Of a stretch of DNA of 64,000 nt, positions 1 to 11,348 are shown piece after piece. Source of the stretch: Dipylidium caninum. Taxonomy: Eukaryota > Platyhelminthes > Cestoda > Cyclophyllidea > Dipylidiidae. Position 1 is the stretch's first letter; each line of letters opens with the position of its first letter. A program made the translations under genes and the position numbers. The stretch covers positions 620,001 to 684,000 of the forward strand of contig QEYB01001685.1 of assembly GCA_017562135.1 (NCBI GenBank). The letters are read 5' to 3'. Below the pieces are notes generated by a model that was given only the letters and a program-made list of their open reading frames with translations, did not search any database and was not told the origin of the DNA.

Positions 1-660
1 TTATGTCCATCCTGAGTGAAATAGGTAAGGGAACTCCAAATGCACCTGCCAGAAATCAAAGCCAATTTCAGAGTGTCTGGGAGGCCTCGACCCAACTTTT
101 ATGTCATCTCCCTTATCCCTCGGCGGAAAATTACTTTTTAGGGTTTTTAGGGATAGATGGAAGCCCAGGGGGCCCACTCCCTCTCCTCCTCCCCCCCCCC
201 CGAGATATAGGTTTGGAAATGACGCCAGGATGGGATGGCCTGACTCGAAGAATGGCCAAGTTTGAGAGAAGGGCAGCTTAACCGTACTACAAACAGAGTA
301 AACTATCCAGGGCGCCTATAAATTTTCTTCGAGGGGTATACATGGGGGAAAGCGTATGGACATCTACCATGAACGAAACATCAGTCTCATAACCACGATA
401 CTCGAATTAAACGATCACAGCCCATGAGTGGACTAACAATACTGCTCAAATGAGCCACGATGTGAAATACCGGCCCCACTTCCCAAATCCAAGCAACATG
501 TGTCACCGACGCGGGGTGAAAGTCGCCCCTCAGGCGATCCAGACTGCCTCACACTAAAAGAGCAGACTTGAAATGGACACGAAAATTGAAATATATACGA
601 GTTATCCCACAGCACATAAGAAGACCCGATAGAAGAGGTGAGGGAAGGCACCGGTTTCAC
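1..660. other. Intergenic, nothing recognised
   Basis: I see no conserved coding sequence here. There is a poly-C run at about 189-201. The open frames present are short and lack splice-consistent partners or recognisable motifs. The segment is downstream (3') of the TIPIN gene. Confidence 0.5.
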
Positions 661-1764
661 TCATTGCGTATTGTTGAGGGAGTTGACAGAGCGCAGAGCT
701 TTCCGCAGGACCGAGGGACCACCCCTGTAAGGTGTGGTATTGTGGAAACTAGAAGAAAGTCGCTTAGCTTCTAGACGTTCCAAGGCAGCTCGACGATTCC
801 TCTCAATACGAGTCGCAATGTGCTCTTGCTCCTGCTCGTCTTGCGTCTCCGTTACAAGCATAGCCGTCGAAGTGGAAATTACCGGAGGCGGTGAAGACGA
901 TTTCTGAGTTGCTGCCTCGTCCTCGGGGAGTTCTAACAGCTCCTGCCATTCATTTCTTAAAGGATCTTCTGAAGGTTTTGGAATTTCATCATCCGAACTT
1001 TCAGCACTTTCGTGGACAAACTCGGAGGAAATTGCCGGCGGCCATGTTCCAGCCCTCATACCCTGAAGTGCTGCGTGAACCTCTCGTTTGCTTCCCAGTC
1101 TTTCCAACCGTTCCATAACTTCCACGAAGGGAAATTTTGGCAACATTCTATTTGCCCACGACTTGTACACAAACATTAATTTATGCAAATCCTCAAACTA
1201 TTGAAGAAAGGCGTGAGAAATAGTTATTGGCTCACCTCGTGACCTCGTCCCTGGAAAGTGACCTTTTCAAGGTCTTTCAAGAGCGCTGGAAGACCACGTT
1301 CACCGAGAAGCCTTTAAAAAAAGTAAAATGACATCATCCGCCTACGTGACAGTATCCAGTTTGGGCAGCGGCCGTTTAACAGCCTTCTTCCGTGCGCTTT
1401 CCGAAATACTCTTTAGCTGACGAAGGGTCTTCAGATCCACGTCTTCATCTTCCGTCTTACTATTCTCCCTTTCGTCAGCTGAATGGACGGATAACACGTC
1501 GACACCAGTAGCGTGCGCTTCGGTATCATCTTCACTGAAATTGTCGCCATCTTGAGAGAGAGGCATGAAATCCAGCCCAGAAAATGGGGCTGTTTCAGTC
1601 CCGCCAGTCATTGCGCCATTTTCATCGTCGTCAAGATCAACTCGTCTTATCCGTCTTCTAGGCTTACTACGCCCTGATGGACTCTCACTTAATAGAGTAC
1701 TACTTAGGATAGGCCTCGGGGGTGGAAAAAAGCTTCCAGTAGAAGAAAGTTGACTTTCTTCCAT
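661..1764 (-). CDS. TIPIN: TIPIN (timeless-interacting protein, Swi3/Csm3 family)
   Basis: Three exons on the minus strand: 1346-1764, 1236-1311 and 661-1197. The phases close exactly and give about 343 residues. TIPIN binds Timeless in the replication fork protection complex, stabilises stalled forks and supports checkpoint signalling in the nucleus. The diagnostic Swi3 domain straddles all three exons: an ERGLPAL motif after PKLD, then GRGHE, then LPKFPF and LGSKREV, all close to the animal TIPIN pattern. A C-terminal RIERNRRAALERLEAKRL segment matches the basic helix seen after the domain in vertebrate TIPIN. The N-terminus is acidic and Ser-rich with a KPRRRIRR basic patch. A strong 3' splice acceptor (pyrimidine tract then cag) lies only 13 bases before the ATG, so a leader exon, cis or trans-spliced, is likely. 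It lies about 147 bp downstream of the PPIH stop on the same strand. Confidence 0.92.
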
Positions 1765-1880
1765 TACTGGGATGCCTGAAACAAGCGAAGAATTGTGGAT
1801 TTTCACCCAATATACTCGCACAAGCGCCCAGACAGAATGGCTAGCACAGCAGGAGTAATGGAAAAATGTGATACAAAAAA

Positions 1881-1886
1881 TTTATT
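1881..1886 (-). terminator. Poly(A) signal of PPIH
   Basis: AATAAA on the minus strand, 25 bases past the PPIH stop codon (1911-1913). It lies between PPIH and TIPIN and would mark the 3' end of the PPIH mRNA. Confidence 0.6.
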
Positions 1887-1910
1887 TGTGTACAGTTTTT
1901 TGTTTAGAAT

Positions 1911-2672
1911 TTACATCTCCCCACTCTGAGTGATAACAACGGGGACTTTTGGACGATTATGGGGTCCTGTGGGGACATTTTCAATTTTTTTCAACACTAG
2001 CATACCGTCGACAACTTGACCTACAAAAATATATTCCTTTAGCACCCTGATTGACGCAATTAGACAGGAATTCTGTTCAAACTAACCGAACACAACGTGT
2101 TTTCCGTCCAGAAAATCACAGGGAGCGCATGTGATGAAAAACTGACACCCGTTTGTGTCTTTCCCGCTGTTCGCCTAGACAATACAGAGATCAGACTTTT
2201 CAGGTGAAATACCATTGAAAGCATGCCAGGGGAAGAGTGCTTCATTATGAAATTCTCATCAGCAAACTTGGAACCGCCGTAGATACTGCAAGACCCAGTT
2301 CCATCACCCTAAAGTAATGGTATACATAAGTAATAGCAAAATTACATTGACGAAATCTCCCCCTTGGACCATGAAATCCTTAATGATTCTATGGAAAGTG
2401 CATCCTTTGTAGCCCGTTGGTACTCCATCCTTGCGATACTCGCCCGTGCATGTTGCCTGCAAAAAAACGGAAGTGAAATACCAATAGTACTGAAGTGATA
2501 TTTAAGTAGAGAGGTCTTACCTGAAATTTTCAGCCGTTTTAGGTGCAACATCAGCAAAGAGTTCGAGCTGAATACGACCAATATCCTGCCCCCCAATTGA
2601 TATGTCGAAAAAGACGACCGGGTTTTTGGGATTGTTCATCCGCTCAGCTACCATGGGAGCTGGAACTGCCAT
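1911..2672 (-). CDS. PPIH: Peptidyl-prolyl cis-trans isomerase H (U4/U6-20K cyclophilin)
   Basis: Five exons on the minus strand: 2521-2672, 2346-2456, 2213-2308, 2087-2174 and 1911-2020, giving about 186 residues as in PPIH orthologues. PPIH is the cyclophilin of the U4/U6.U5 tri-snRNP, where it binds PRPF4 and PRPF3. The order of blocks is conserved: [71 protein letters not shown] and a C-terminal VVITQSGEM. The catalytic Arg/Phe/Gln positions (FHR, QGGDF, FFITC) are intact. The short basic N-terminal extension ([17 protein letters not shown]) is typical of PPIH rather than PPIA. One oddity: with canonical splice sites the coding sum is one base short at the exon 1/exon 2 junction (about 2450-2456), so either the sequence has a one-base deletion or the site is unusual. 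All later exons are in frame. Confidence 0.93.
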
Positions 2673-2758
2673 TTCTTTGAGAATGTAAAATAAGTAGACC
2701 TCTATAGCCAGATTATAAATGGAATAGTGAAATAGGAGGCACTAAATGTACTTCTCTC

Positions 2759-2764
2759 TTTATT
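2759..2764 (-). terminator. Poly(A) signal of the ICE1-like gene
   Basis: AATAAA on the minus strand, 34 bases after the stop codon at 2798-2800 and about 87 bases upstream of the PPIH start codon. Confidence 0.55.
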
Positions 2765-2797
2765 AATAATATAAAAGATGAAAAATATCTCCATAGA

Positions 2798-5700
2798 TTA
2801 GGGGGAGGATGGGGGGGACAGGAGTTTCCTCAGCCATTGAGCAAGTGGACTGTTGGACGATATCTTGAGGCGCTCTATGGAGCGGGTGATACAAGAGGGC
2901 CGAAACGAGGGGAGAATTGATGAAATGCCAACGGAATTATGATCGGAGTCACTGTCGACTGGTAAATCAGCCACAAGTTCACGTATTCGTGATACTTGGT
3001 CATCACTGAGACACGGAATCAGCCGAATGAGGCAGTAGAGGATCTAGAAAAGCTGCTTGTGCGAAAGTTAAACTTACATAGGAGATGCGCCGAGGTGGAT
3101 TAGTGAAGAGGGACGTCAATACTTCAAAAATTCGTTCACAACAAACCAGGAGTCCTCGCTGGCACGCCGAAATTTTCTTTTTGGGGGCGGAAAGTGAAAG
3201 ACGCCTCGAATCCAATTGGGCTGCGAGGAGAACCACATCAATTGAGAGGGAACAGACACGAAGTAACAGCTGAAATGCCGACTCGTCTTCCATGCTCTTA
3301 ACAAGGCTATTAATCCAATTGAGAAGCCTGGCTTTGAGTAGCCAGCCAATCAAGCCGAACCGGTAGACGACAGCCTTCTTAACGTCCAATTCAGTAAACG
3401 CATGCGCAGTAAGGATAAGACGTAAAGCCCTCGCGGTATCATCGGCATCATCAGCCGTACCGTAGCAAAATTTATCTACGAGACTGGAGACAATATCTCG
3501 TAGGGAGGTTACTGTTGGCGTTGAAGACCAACAAGAATTTTTCTTCATATTTACGATGAATTCATCGGTATCTACAGAGTCTTCCATCTCCCTCCAAGCT
3601 AGAAAGTAATAGACAGCGTCTAAACTCGACGCCGGAGCGGAGGCAATGCGAGGAAAGACGAGGAGAAGGCATGATATTGGAGATGAGGTGTATCCGGTGA
3701 AGAGGAGAAAAATGGCGAGTTGGTAAAGCAGTTGCTCGCGTCGATGAGGGTCACAAGCCAAAAAAGCAGTCTGCGCCAGCCGGTAAATTTGTAGTGGTGA
3801 TCGTGGGAGGCAACGACGATTTTTCTTGGCGTTAAGGCGAATACGAAACCATGTGGTAAAAGCCGATGTTTCTTGAGGCTCGCCTACCACCTTCAAGAAG
3901 CTAGCAGCTCGCAAGACAGAGTCGGGAGGGGGCGGAGGAAAGGTTGAATTAGCGGAGGGAACCAATTCTAAGGCGCGAATTAACGCCTCACCGACAACAT
4001 CCATGGGTATAGGGGGCGCGGAAGAGTGAGAGAAGGTCCTCTGACCCGCGAAATGGGCAATAAGATTTTCGAGAAGGGAATGCGGTTGAGGAGTGCTAAC
4101 AATACCCGACTCCATTCCAATGCAACTACCCAGTGGAATACTCATTTTCCGGGGAAGACCGTTTTCTTTGTCCTCACAATCGGGAGAGGGTGACGCCGGC
4201 TTGGATTCGAGAACTTGAGGTGGCGACTCAGAAGATGTCTCCTTATCCACTTTCCAAGTGGTGAGATCATTAAACCAATTAAAAATAGACTCGGAAAAGT
4301 TGGCCGTGATGATTTCGGCTAAGGATGTGGGCAGGGAAAGTGGTTTTTTCTGCCGCGTTGTAGTAACCGAGGGACGTGTTTTGACACGGTCCATTGATGG
4401 TAAATCGACGGTAGGAACGATTTTACGAGACTTGCGACTCTTTTCGGCTTTCTTCTTTGAATGAGTTTCTTTCAGACCGTTTACCTCTAAATTAAAAAGG
4501 AGAAGGACATTGGCTCTTGCAAAGTGCTGACGGCAGTACTAATGAAGCAAAACTAACGGGAATGATTTTGGTTTCCCGGTTTTACTTTCTCCGAGTTGCT
4601 TTTAGGAGATTTGTCCGAGGAGGAGGATGGGCGTAGAACAGGTGAAGGGAATTCTGATTCTACGAAGGTAAAAAAATGCTTTATAAGGACTCGCACTTCC
4701 AAATCAAATCGTAGCTGAATAACTTCTAACTGACCAGTAAGGGGGTGATTTTCGATCATTGGCAAATGTTCTGTGTCATCCAAGTCAACTACCGCTGTTT
4801 CACTGGAATCGTTCAAGCCATTGAGAGCCCCATCAGTGTTTGCTTGTACGGGAAGAATCGGCGCAATCGGGGAATGGAGAGAGGGTTCAGAAATTTTCGC
4901 AGGTGACTGTGCTTTACTTTGCGAACGGGGACTACAATTCCCCACCGAACCGTTATTTACATTCTTCTTTCCTGATTTGCCTACCAAAAAAATAATGGAA
5001 GAAAGTCAAAATGGAAGGTTAACTATACCATAGAAACATTTGCAGTTGTTAAACACTGCTTAAGAGGGTAGTTTGTGGTAGGACTAAGGAACCTGTGAAC
5101 TACGTTAAGAGACATTCGACGAATCTACCCTAGATACCACAAGCTCCATTCGTGGCTTAAAATAAGATAAAGGAAGCACCCAGAGGTTTTTGTTAGGCTC
5201 AAAATGTTACTTAGGAAAAATTTTAATACAATTCAAAAGAAATTGCCCGACATCTCGTTAAAAAAATGTGGAAAAAGGTGCACACAAGAGGGCGCATTGT
5301 CCAACACTTCTGCATTTTTTTGCAAGAAAATACAACTTATCGGTTCCCATTGACCATTTATGCTAAATAAACCATGACATTACCATAAATAAACGTATAT
5401 TTTCTAAAAAAAACTCGATATATAAACCGTCACTGATCAGAAATTACGCTTGTTGAAGTGTTAGAAAGAGTCTAATTCGATACCACGTCAGAATACTTGG
5501 ATCGAGTAAGACAACTACAGCCGTCTAACGCCTCCTTTTCCCTTGAAATAGACTTTGCAATCGCGTAGGCTGGTTTATAAATGTATATACACACATTGTA
5601 AGTAATCATTATTGTATGTACTGCCCTACCTGAGCAGAATCGGGACTGCTTAGCAAAAAAGCAAAGAAGTGAAATCAGGATGCGGTAAAAGTGAACTTGT

Positions 5701-7556
5701 TTGGAATGATTAAAAAACCAATAATAGTGGAAGCCATTCATATTTTTGTGTCCACTTTATGTAAAACAATATCCGCCGTTGATACAGTTAAGAGCTCGTT
5801 GTATCAAACGAAAAAAAACTCTTAATCATTAAGAAAAAGGAGATTTGATCCCTATAGGATGGGTAATGCAAAAAGGTGGATATGAGAACTAGCATTTCCA
5901 CAACGTAATGACAGCAAAAGCTGATCCTATGTTTATGTCTACTTTATGTGAAGAAAACATTTTTAGACAACATAATTAGGAGCATATTATGTAAAACGGA
6001 AACAAATCCTTAATAATCAACCAAGAGGCATGACAGTTGATCTATAGAGGCTGGGTAACGCAAAAAGGATGGTATTAGAACTAGTACTTATGGTTTCAGT
6101 ACACGGACATTTAAAAAAAACCGACATCAAGTAAAGTTATTCAATTCAAAATCAAAATGAAGAAGTCCATTTGATATGAGACTCACCATAATCGGAGAGA
6201 CTAAAACACACTCCAATTTCAGGTAATTTACGAGACTTTTGATGAGTAGCAGATGATAGGTCCGTTTGAGCGACTTTAATCTGCTGAATTGAAGGGGAAG
6301 CATCCGCGTCTCGCCGAATCCTCTTCCCAGGGTGATTTAACTCCCTTGACACTGGTATGTCCACAAAGTTAGAGGAACCAGAAGAGGAAGAAGTAGTACG
6401 AGAAAGATGTTGTAGGTTTTTATCAGGCGTCTTGACGGCTACATTGCTGTTTATTTCGTCCAGCTCACTAAGAACACTTTCCAAAGCTGACTGATGTCTT
6501 TCAAAGGAACTGGAAACCGAAACATTGCAGCGACGACGCTTAGAAGGCCGTCGTTGTGGAGATTGTGCAGAAACGGGTGGGGTTAAAAGATGTTTCTCAA
6601 GAGCGGAAGGACAAGGCAGACCAAGCAAGCCCAAGAGACCCAAAAACCAAGAACCAGAAAACATTGAGGACGATTCGCGTTGCTTTATTTTGATCATTCG
6701 TTGTAATTCCGTTTCAGTATAACGTTTCAATCGTGAAATTAGTCCTGACAACTCTATTTCCTGTTAGAAATTAGGTTTTACTCGGTAATACAAAAAGAAG
6801 CTACCTTATTAGTCAATAAACGGACTGATTCGCGAAGTTTAATAGCTTCCTCTTTATATGTTTCGAACCAACGACTAAAGCCGTTGGGAGGACTTGAGGT
6901 ACCTGAACTCGCGTGGCGATTCGCACTCCGCTTTTCCTGTTCCAGTGCTGCACGTGCGATAGAAGCAGATTTTCTAGCTTCAGTGAGCTCACTGCGAAGT
7001 TCTTCCCTGAGACTGTTACCATCATTCAACAATTGTTTATAATTTACAATTGCATCCTACATTTTTAAAAATTACTTAGTGAATATCGTTAGAACCTACA
7101 CGGTGGAATTCCAATTCTTTACGAAGCTGTTGGACCTCCCTTTGGTAAACAAGGCCAGCCTCAACCTGACGTTGCAAGGCAGCATAATCAGTATGAAAAC
7201 GCGATATTGATGCGTCCGTGTTGTCAAGATGCGAATTCGAGTTGAAGGAAGTCTGGTTTTGATGCTGTTGGATTAAGAATGTCTTGAGAAGAACGGCAGC
7301 ATGCATCAGACGCGACGCGTGTTCCGAGACTCTGCGACAACTGGGCTATAAAAGTGTTACAGACTATAATAAATACACTGAGGCGATATTACAAGATTGA
7401 TTGATTGATTGAAAACAAAGTCATCCAGCCAGATATAAAAATAGCGGCCAGTAGCATGTGCAGTAATAACAATAGATTATAACTCACATTAGAACATGAT
7501 TTTGAAGTCAAGAGATCAGATCTGAAATTGTGATCTTCATGAGAGCGGGGATCCAT
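2798..7556 (-). CDS. Large coiled-coil/helical-repeat protein, possibly ICE1-like
   Basis: Seven exons on the minus strand: 7488-7556, 7100-7345, 6805-7056, 6187-6760, 4558-4980, 3078-4486 and 2798-3043. All phases close and predict 1072 residues. Start is MDPRSHEDHNF at 7556. Residues about 30-200 are Gln/Glu/Leu-rich with coiled-coil character. The middle is disordered, Ser/Pro-rich, with basic clusters (RRPSKRRR). The last 450 residues look helical and hydrophobic with repeated leucines, ending in an ILYCLIRLIPCLSDDQ block. The architecture (N-terminal coiled coil, long disordered linker, conserved helical C-terminus) and the final block resemble ICE1, the scaffold of the little elongation complex for snRNA transcription. 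That match is weak and is my inference. Same strand and only 125 bp upstream of PPIH. The 1.2 kb intron (4981-6186) carries a tandem repeat. Confidence 0.75.
5740..6100 (+). repeat. Intronic tandem duplication, ~190-bp unit, two copies
   Basis: Two diverged direct copies sit inside the largest intron of the ICE1-like gene. Landmarks: 'tactttatgt' at about 5752 and 5939, and 'gcaaaaagg' ending a 'gatcc/gatct..ggtaa' block at about 5848 and 6039. This gives a period of 187-191 bp. No coding potential seen. Confidence 0.6.
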
Positions 7557-7917
7557 AAACACTGCGACCGGCGATCAGGGCGAAACTGAATTACGCGCCA
7601 TTCTTAATAACAAGCTAAAAATATAAATGTGGAAGGACCGATTCATAAATGAATGTAGTTGTTGGACGTGAGAATTACAATGCCAACGGTTATTTAAATC
7701 TAAACTCGAATCTTAGGCTATCATTCTTGCCAAGCATGAAGCAGAGTCATGCCCAGAGGAGTAAAAGTTTACATTACCTACATTACGAATTATTCAAGTG
7801 AAGATGATATTGGCAAACCATTTTGTTTGTCTTCATCGATTAATAACTTCTCTGTTGGTTACATAACGGCGGCACTACAAGTCCCGCAATTGAGCATCTA
7901 ATCACTGCTGGCCTCAA
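7557..7917. promoter_or_regulatory. Divergent intergenic interval between the ICE1-like gene and Flattop
   Basis: Only 361 bp separate the start codons of two divergently transcribed genes, so both promoters must lie here or in 5' leader exons within it. I see no clear TATA element and no open frame worth calling. Confidence 0.4.
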
Positions 7918-8764
7918 ATGTCAAAAAATTACTGTGCCGAGCAAGTGTGTAAGCCAACCGATTACCCTTTCTCCGCTTAGTTCGAGGATGCCTTTTTGTC
8001 CAAAAGATGCAATTATTATGGCCCTGTGAAGAAGGTTCCCGACGTGAGCTAAACATCCTGAGTTCTTTCAAGCACCGTTTTATCGTGCTTTTATGCTTAA
8101 GCCCGAAATTTTTAATGTTTCGTGTATGTCATTGGTCCTCATGCATGTTTCCAGCTCGTTAATCTGCATCATTCTCATTCTGTCTATTTTGAATTTTCTA
8201 TTACATTTGATTCTTGTAGCACGCAAAGTCGAGGAAAGTGCCGACAAGGTTCATTGCAAATGATCGAGGGCATTTAGAGGACGGACAGGACCGTATTCCG
8301 GGCCAAAATCCTTTTGGTCATTTTCATGGCACGTGGGACGAACCATGCCACCACCCTGGAAATCACTGTTTAAACACAGTTTCGCGTTCTCCATCGGGTA
8401 TAGCTTATCTTACAAAACAGAAGAATATCTATGATATGAAGGTTAAAGAGTTGGAATCCAAGCATGATATTGCTTCCGAAAATGAAGTAAGTTAAGAAGA
8501 AAAATATTGCAAACAATTTCTAAGATTAATAACTTACTATGAAGTAACCATTCTTCCCCTTTTTTTACTGATAACCAAAATTCGCTTTATCGTGGACGAC
8601 TTTTATGAGTTGGTCGTTAATATATTATGTGTAAATCGATTAAATTAATGAGAAACATGAAACAATTTTTTATACAACGCAAAAATAGATTTTGTTTTTC
8701 TAGTAAGGTTTGTCTTTCTTTTTAGAAGAGACGGAATATTGAAATTCAGGAAAATACCAATTAA
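7918..8764 (+). CDS. CFAP126: Flattop / cilia- and flagella-associated protein 126
   Basis: Four exons: 7918-7944, 7981-8043, 8220-8486 and 8726-8764, giving about 131 residues with all phases closing. Flattop is a microtubule-associated protein of cilia and basal bodies, a microtubule inner protein in axonemes. The N-terminus MSKNYCAEQFEDAF parallels the vertebrate start. The hallmark IANDRGHL block (exon 3) is followed by FGHFHGTWDEP, a proline/glycine turn and LNTVSRSPSG, in the same order as vertebrate Flattop (IANDRGHL, GTWQMP, LTSRTA). Intron 1 is only 36 bp. The final exon is inferred from a good acceptor at 8725 and a poly(A) signal at 8801; an alternative is read-through to a stop at 8493-8495. 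In a tapeworm it would act in flame cells, sensory cilia or sperm axonemes. Confidence 0.85.
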
Positions 8765-8800
8765 AACATGTGCTTCCGAGTATTATTACCCTTATCATAG

Positions 8801-8806
8801 AATAAA
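8801..8806 (+). terminator. Poly(A) signal of Flattop
   Basis: AATAAA 37 bases after the stop codon of the predicted fourth Flattop exon, which supports that exon. Confidence 0.55.
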
Positions 8807-9750
8807 TGTAAAAAGACCGTAACCATCGAACTTGACTCAAAGCATTGACACAATCATATGCAAAAACCGGAAGAATCATCGTTGGATGAGCGTTAAACCG
8901 AGTAATAAAAAATGTCTTTGATTAATTCGGCCTTGGCCCCAATCAGGTGCGTTTTTCTCAGACGGATTATCATCTCTGTCAAACTAGCCGGTCTTTTTAA
9001 AAAGAACGGTTATTTAAATTTTTGGCGTCATCCTCACAAATTAACGGTGCAAACTGAGACTTCTTTCGTCTTATTAAGAATGAGGAGCTCGTAAGATTTT
9101 CGGGCCGCGTCAGTCCCCCCAGTACCCTTTAATAGATGTAATTGAATACACTCTAGCCGACGCTAAAATAGTGCATTTCCATTTGAAACAACCAATCGCG
9201 GAAAGTGGTATTCGGTGAGACTTCTCAGGAAGGCAACTATCCTGGAAATTAGTGATTATCAGCTTCTCTTAGCCTACTAGCCTTGACGAAATTAAAATTG
9301 GCGGCAATTTGGCTTAAATGCGGAGGGAGTTCACGTAGGAGTCCCAAAGTTAGTACAATAGCCTTTTGATTTCAAAAACATTGGGAGAGGGATAGGAGAG
9401 AGTGAATTAATTTTGGTTGTATGCTGTGGTGCTAAGACACATTTACACTACACCAACCCGTTTATGCCATAATTTTTAGTTCTTCAACAACTTCAACTAA
9501 ACTATTACACTCGGCTTTCCCACAGATTAGTTATTTCAAATAATAGGAACATTTGTACTGAAAGCGGATTGGTAGTGGCAATGGTAGTTTTACACCCAAG
9601 ATATATAATGGCCAAACTCCAACGTTTACTTTTTGGTCTACCTTAACCACTTGGTGAGGTTGAAATTTAAAAGTTACTGAACACTCATGCTTTGTTTGTA
9701 CTAGCTCCGGGTTACACGTTCACTGCGCCGCCTTTTTTGGCTGTCTGACA
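8807..9750. other. Intergenic between Flattop and OST48
   Basis: About 0.94 kb, AT-rich. No conserved open frame or RNA gene was recognised. It should contain the OST48 promoter. Confidence 0.4.
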
Positions 9751-11348
9751 ATGTGGACTTCGTCCTGTATACTTCTTCTGCTTTTAGCTTACGCTCAAGG
9801 CAAAGCTGACGACAGAAATGTCCTAGTTTTGTTGGAAAATATTGTTCTTCGCGACACCCATTCCCGGTTCTTCAAATCTCTAACAAGTTAATTGATCTCG
9901 ACTTACATTTCTTATAGGTCGCAATTACCACATTACTTTTAAATATGCTGACGATTCTACTCTGAATCTTAAACAGTTTGGCGAGTATATTTACCAGCAC
10001 ATAATCATATTCGCTCCAACTACCAGAGGCAAGGAGTTTTAACTTATGACCTACTGTAGAATTTGGTGGCTATGTTAATGTTAGAGCATTAACCGATTTC
10101 GTTGACGGTGGTGGCAATGTTCTTGTTGCGGGGAGTCCAGAGCTTGGGGAGGCAGTTAGGGAATTTGCTGGAGAATGTGGGGTTGAATTTGATGCAGCAA
10201 ACACCTTTGTCATTGATCATTTTAATTTCGATGAAATGGACGATGGCGACGTAAACACCTCTTACTTTAAAACTATTATCTTTAGCATACTTTAATCGTC
10301 GCAAGTTCTGGTGATTCAGTTCAAGTTCCCGTCATCACTGGAGAATTTAAAACTCCCATTCTCTATCGTGGTGTGGGGTGATTTCTATTGTTCTTAGTAA
10401 CATTGACTTCATAGTATCTCTACCGACTCCGTTAATCCTCTTCTTATTGATATTTTACATGGGTCAGCTAAGTCTTATTCTTACGATCCGGAAAAACCAG
10501 TTATACAGTATCCTACCACAGTTGGAAAAAACACTCAGCTTGTCATCGGATTACAGGCAAGAAATAACGCCCGAGTTGTCTTTACCGGCTCACTTGAAAT
10601 GTTTTCTGATGCTTTTTACTCGTCACCCGTCTATAATATGATAACCAAGGAACGGTAGGTCTCCTATGTTTTTTTTAAATCATAACGTCGCTTTCAGATA
10701 TGAACATTCAAGCAATGCTGAGTTTTGCGACCAACTGTCGCGATGGACTTTCAGAGAATCCGGTGTTCTTCGTGTCCGAAATGTCTCCCATCATAAGGTC
10801 GGTGAGTCGTCTCCACGCCGCGAATACACCATAATGGATGAGATCGTCTATCGAATTGATATCGAGGAAAAAGGTGTAGATGGGGTGTGGAGAGATTATG
10901 TGGCTGAGGATGTTCAATTGGAGCTAATTCGAATTGATCCATTCATACGAAGGAATCTCAAGTTCGAGGGTAGGCGCCCTTTGCCTTTATCCTTACTAGG
11001 CGAACAGACCATGGGTATGAGATGCGCATGAAGCTACTACCTGATGTGTACGGAGTTTTCAAACTGGTTGTAGATTACCATCGTATTGGCTATACTTCAA
11101 TCTTTAGCGCTACACAGGTTATTCCCTGTTTTATTTATTCATTTCCTTTTTCTATGCTTCTTGGAGAATTTTTGTTTTTCATTTTTTAGATATCTGTCCG
11201 TCCATTCACTCACACTCAGTATGAGCGCTTCATCACGTCAGCCTACCCTTACTACGCAAGTGCTATCTCAATGATGCTGGGTGTTTTCCTTTTCTCCTTT
11301 GTCTACCTCTATTTGAGAGAGGAAAAACCTAAAGTTAAGGCGGAATGA
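9751..11348 (+). CDS. DDOST: Oligosaccharyltransferase 48-kDa subunit (OST48/DDOST)
   Basis: Eight exons: 9751-9886, 9918-10028, 10060-10250, 10286-10377, 10415-10654, 10698-10969, 11008-11117 and 11190-11348. They sum to 1311 bases, 436 residues (human 456). DDOST is a core non-catalytic subunit of the ER oligosaccharyltransferase that transfers glycan to Asn during translocation. Visible features: an N-terminal signal peptide ([16 protein letters not shown]), [103 protein letters not shown], then a single C-terminal membrane helix ([15 protein letters not shown]) and a short lysine-containing cytosolic tail. Six of the seven introns are 31-43 bp. Intron 2 (10029-10059) has a GC donor (AG|GCAAGG). 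Confidence 0.96.
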
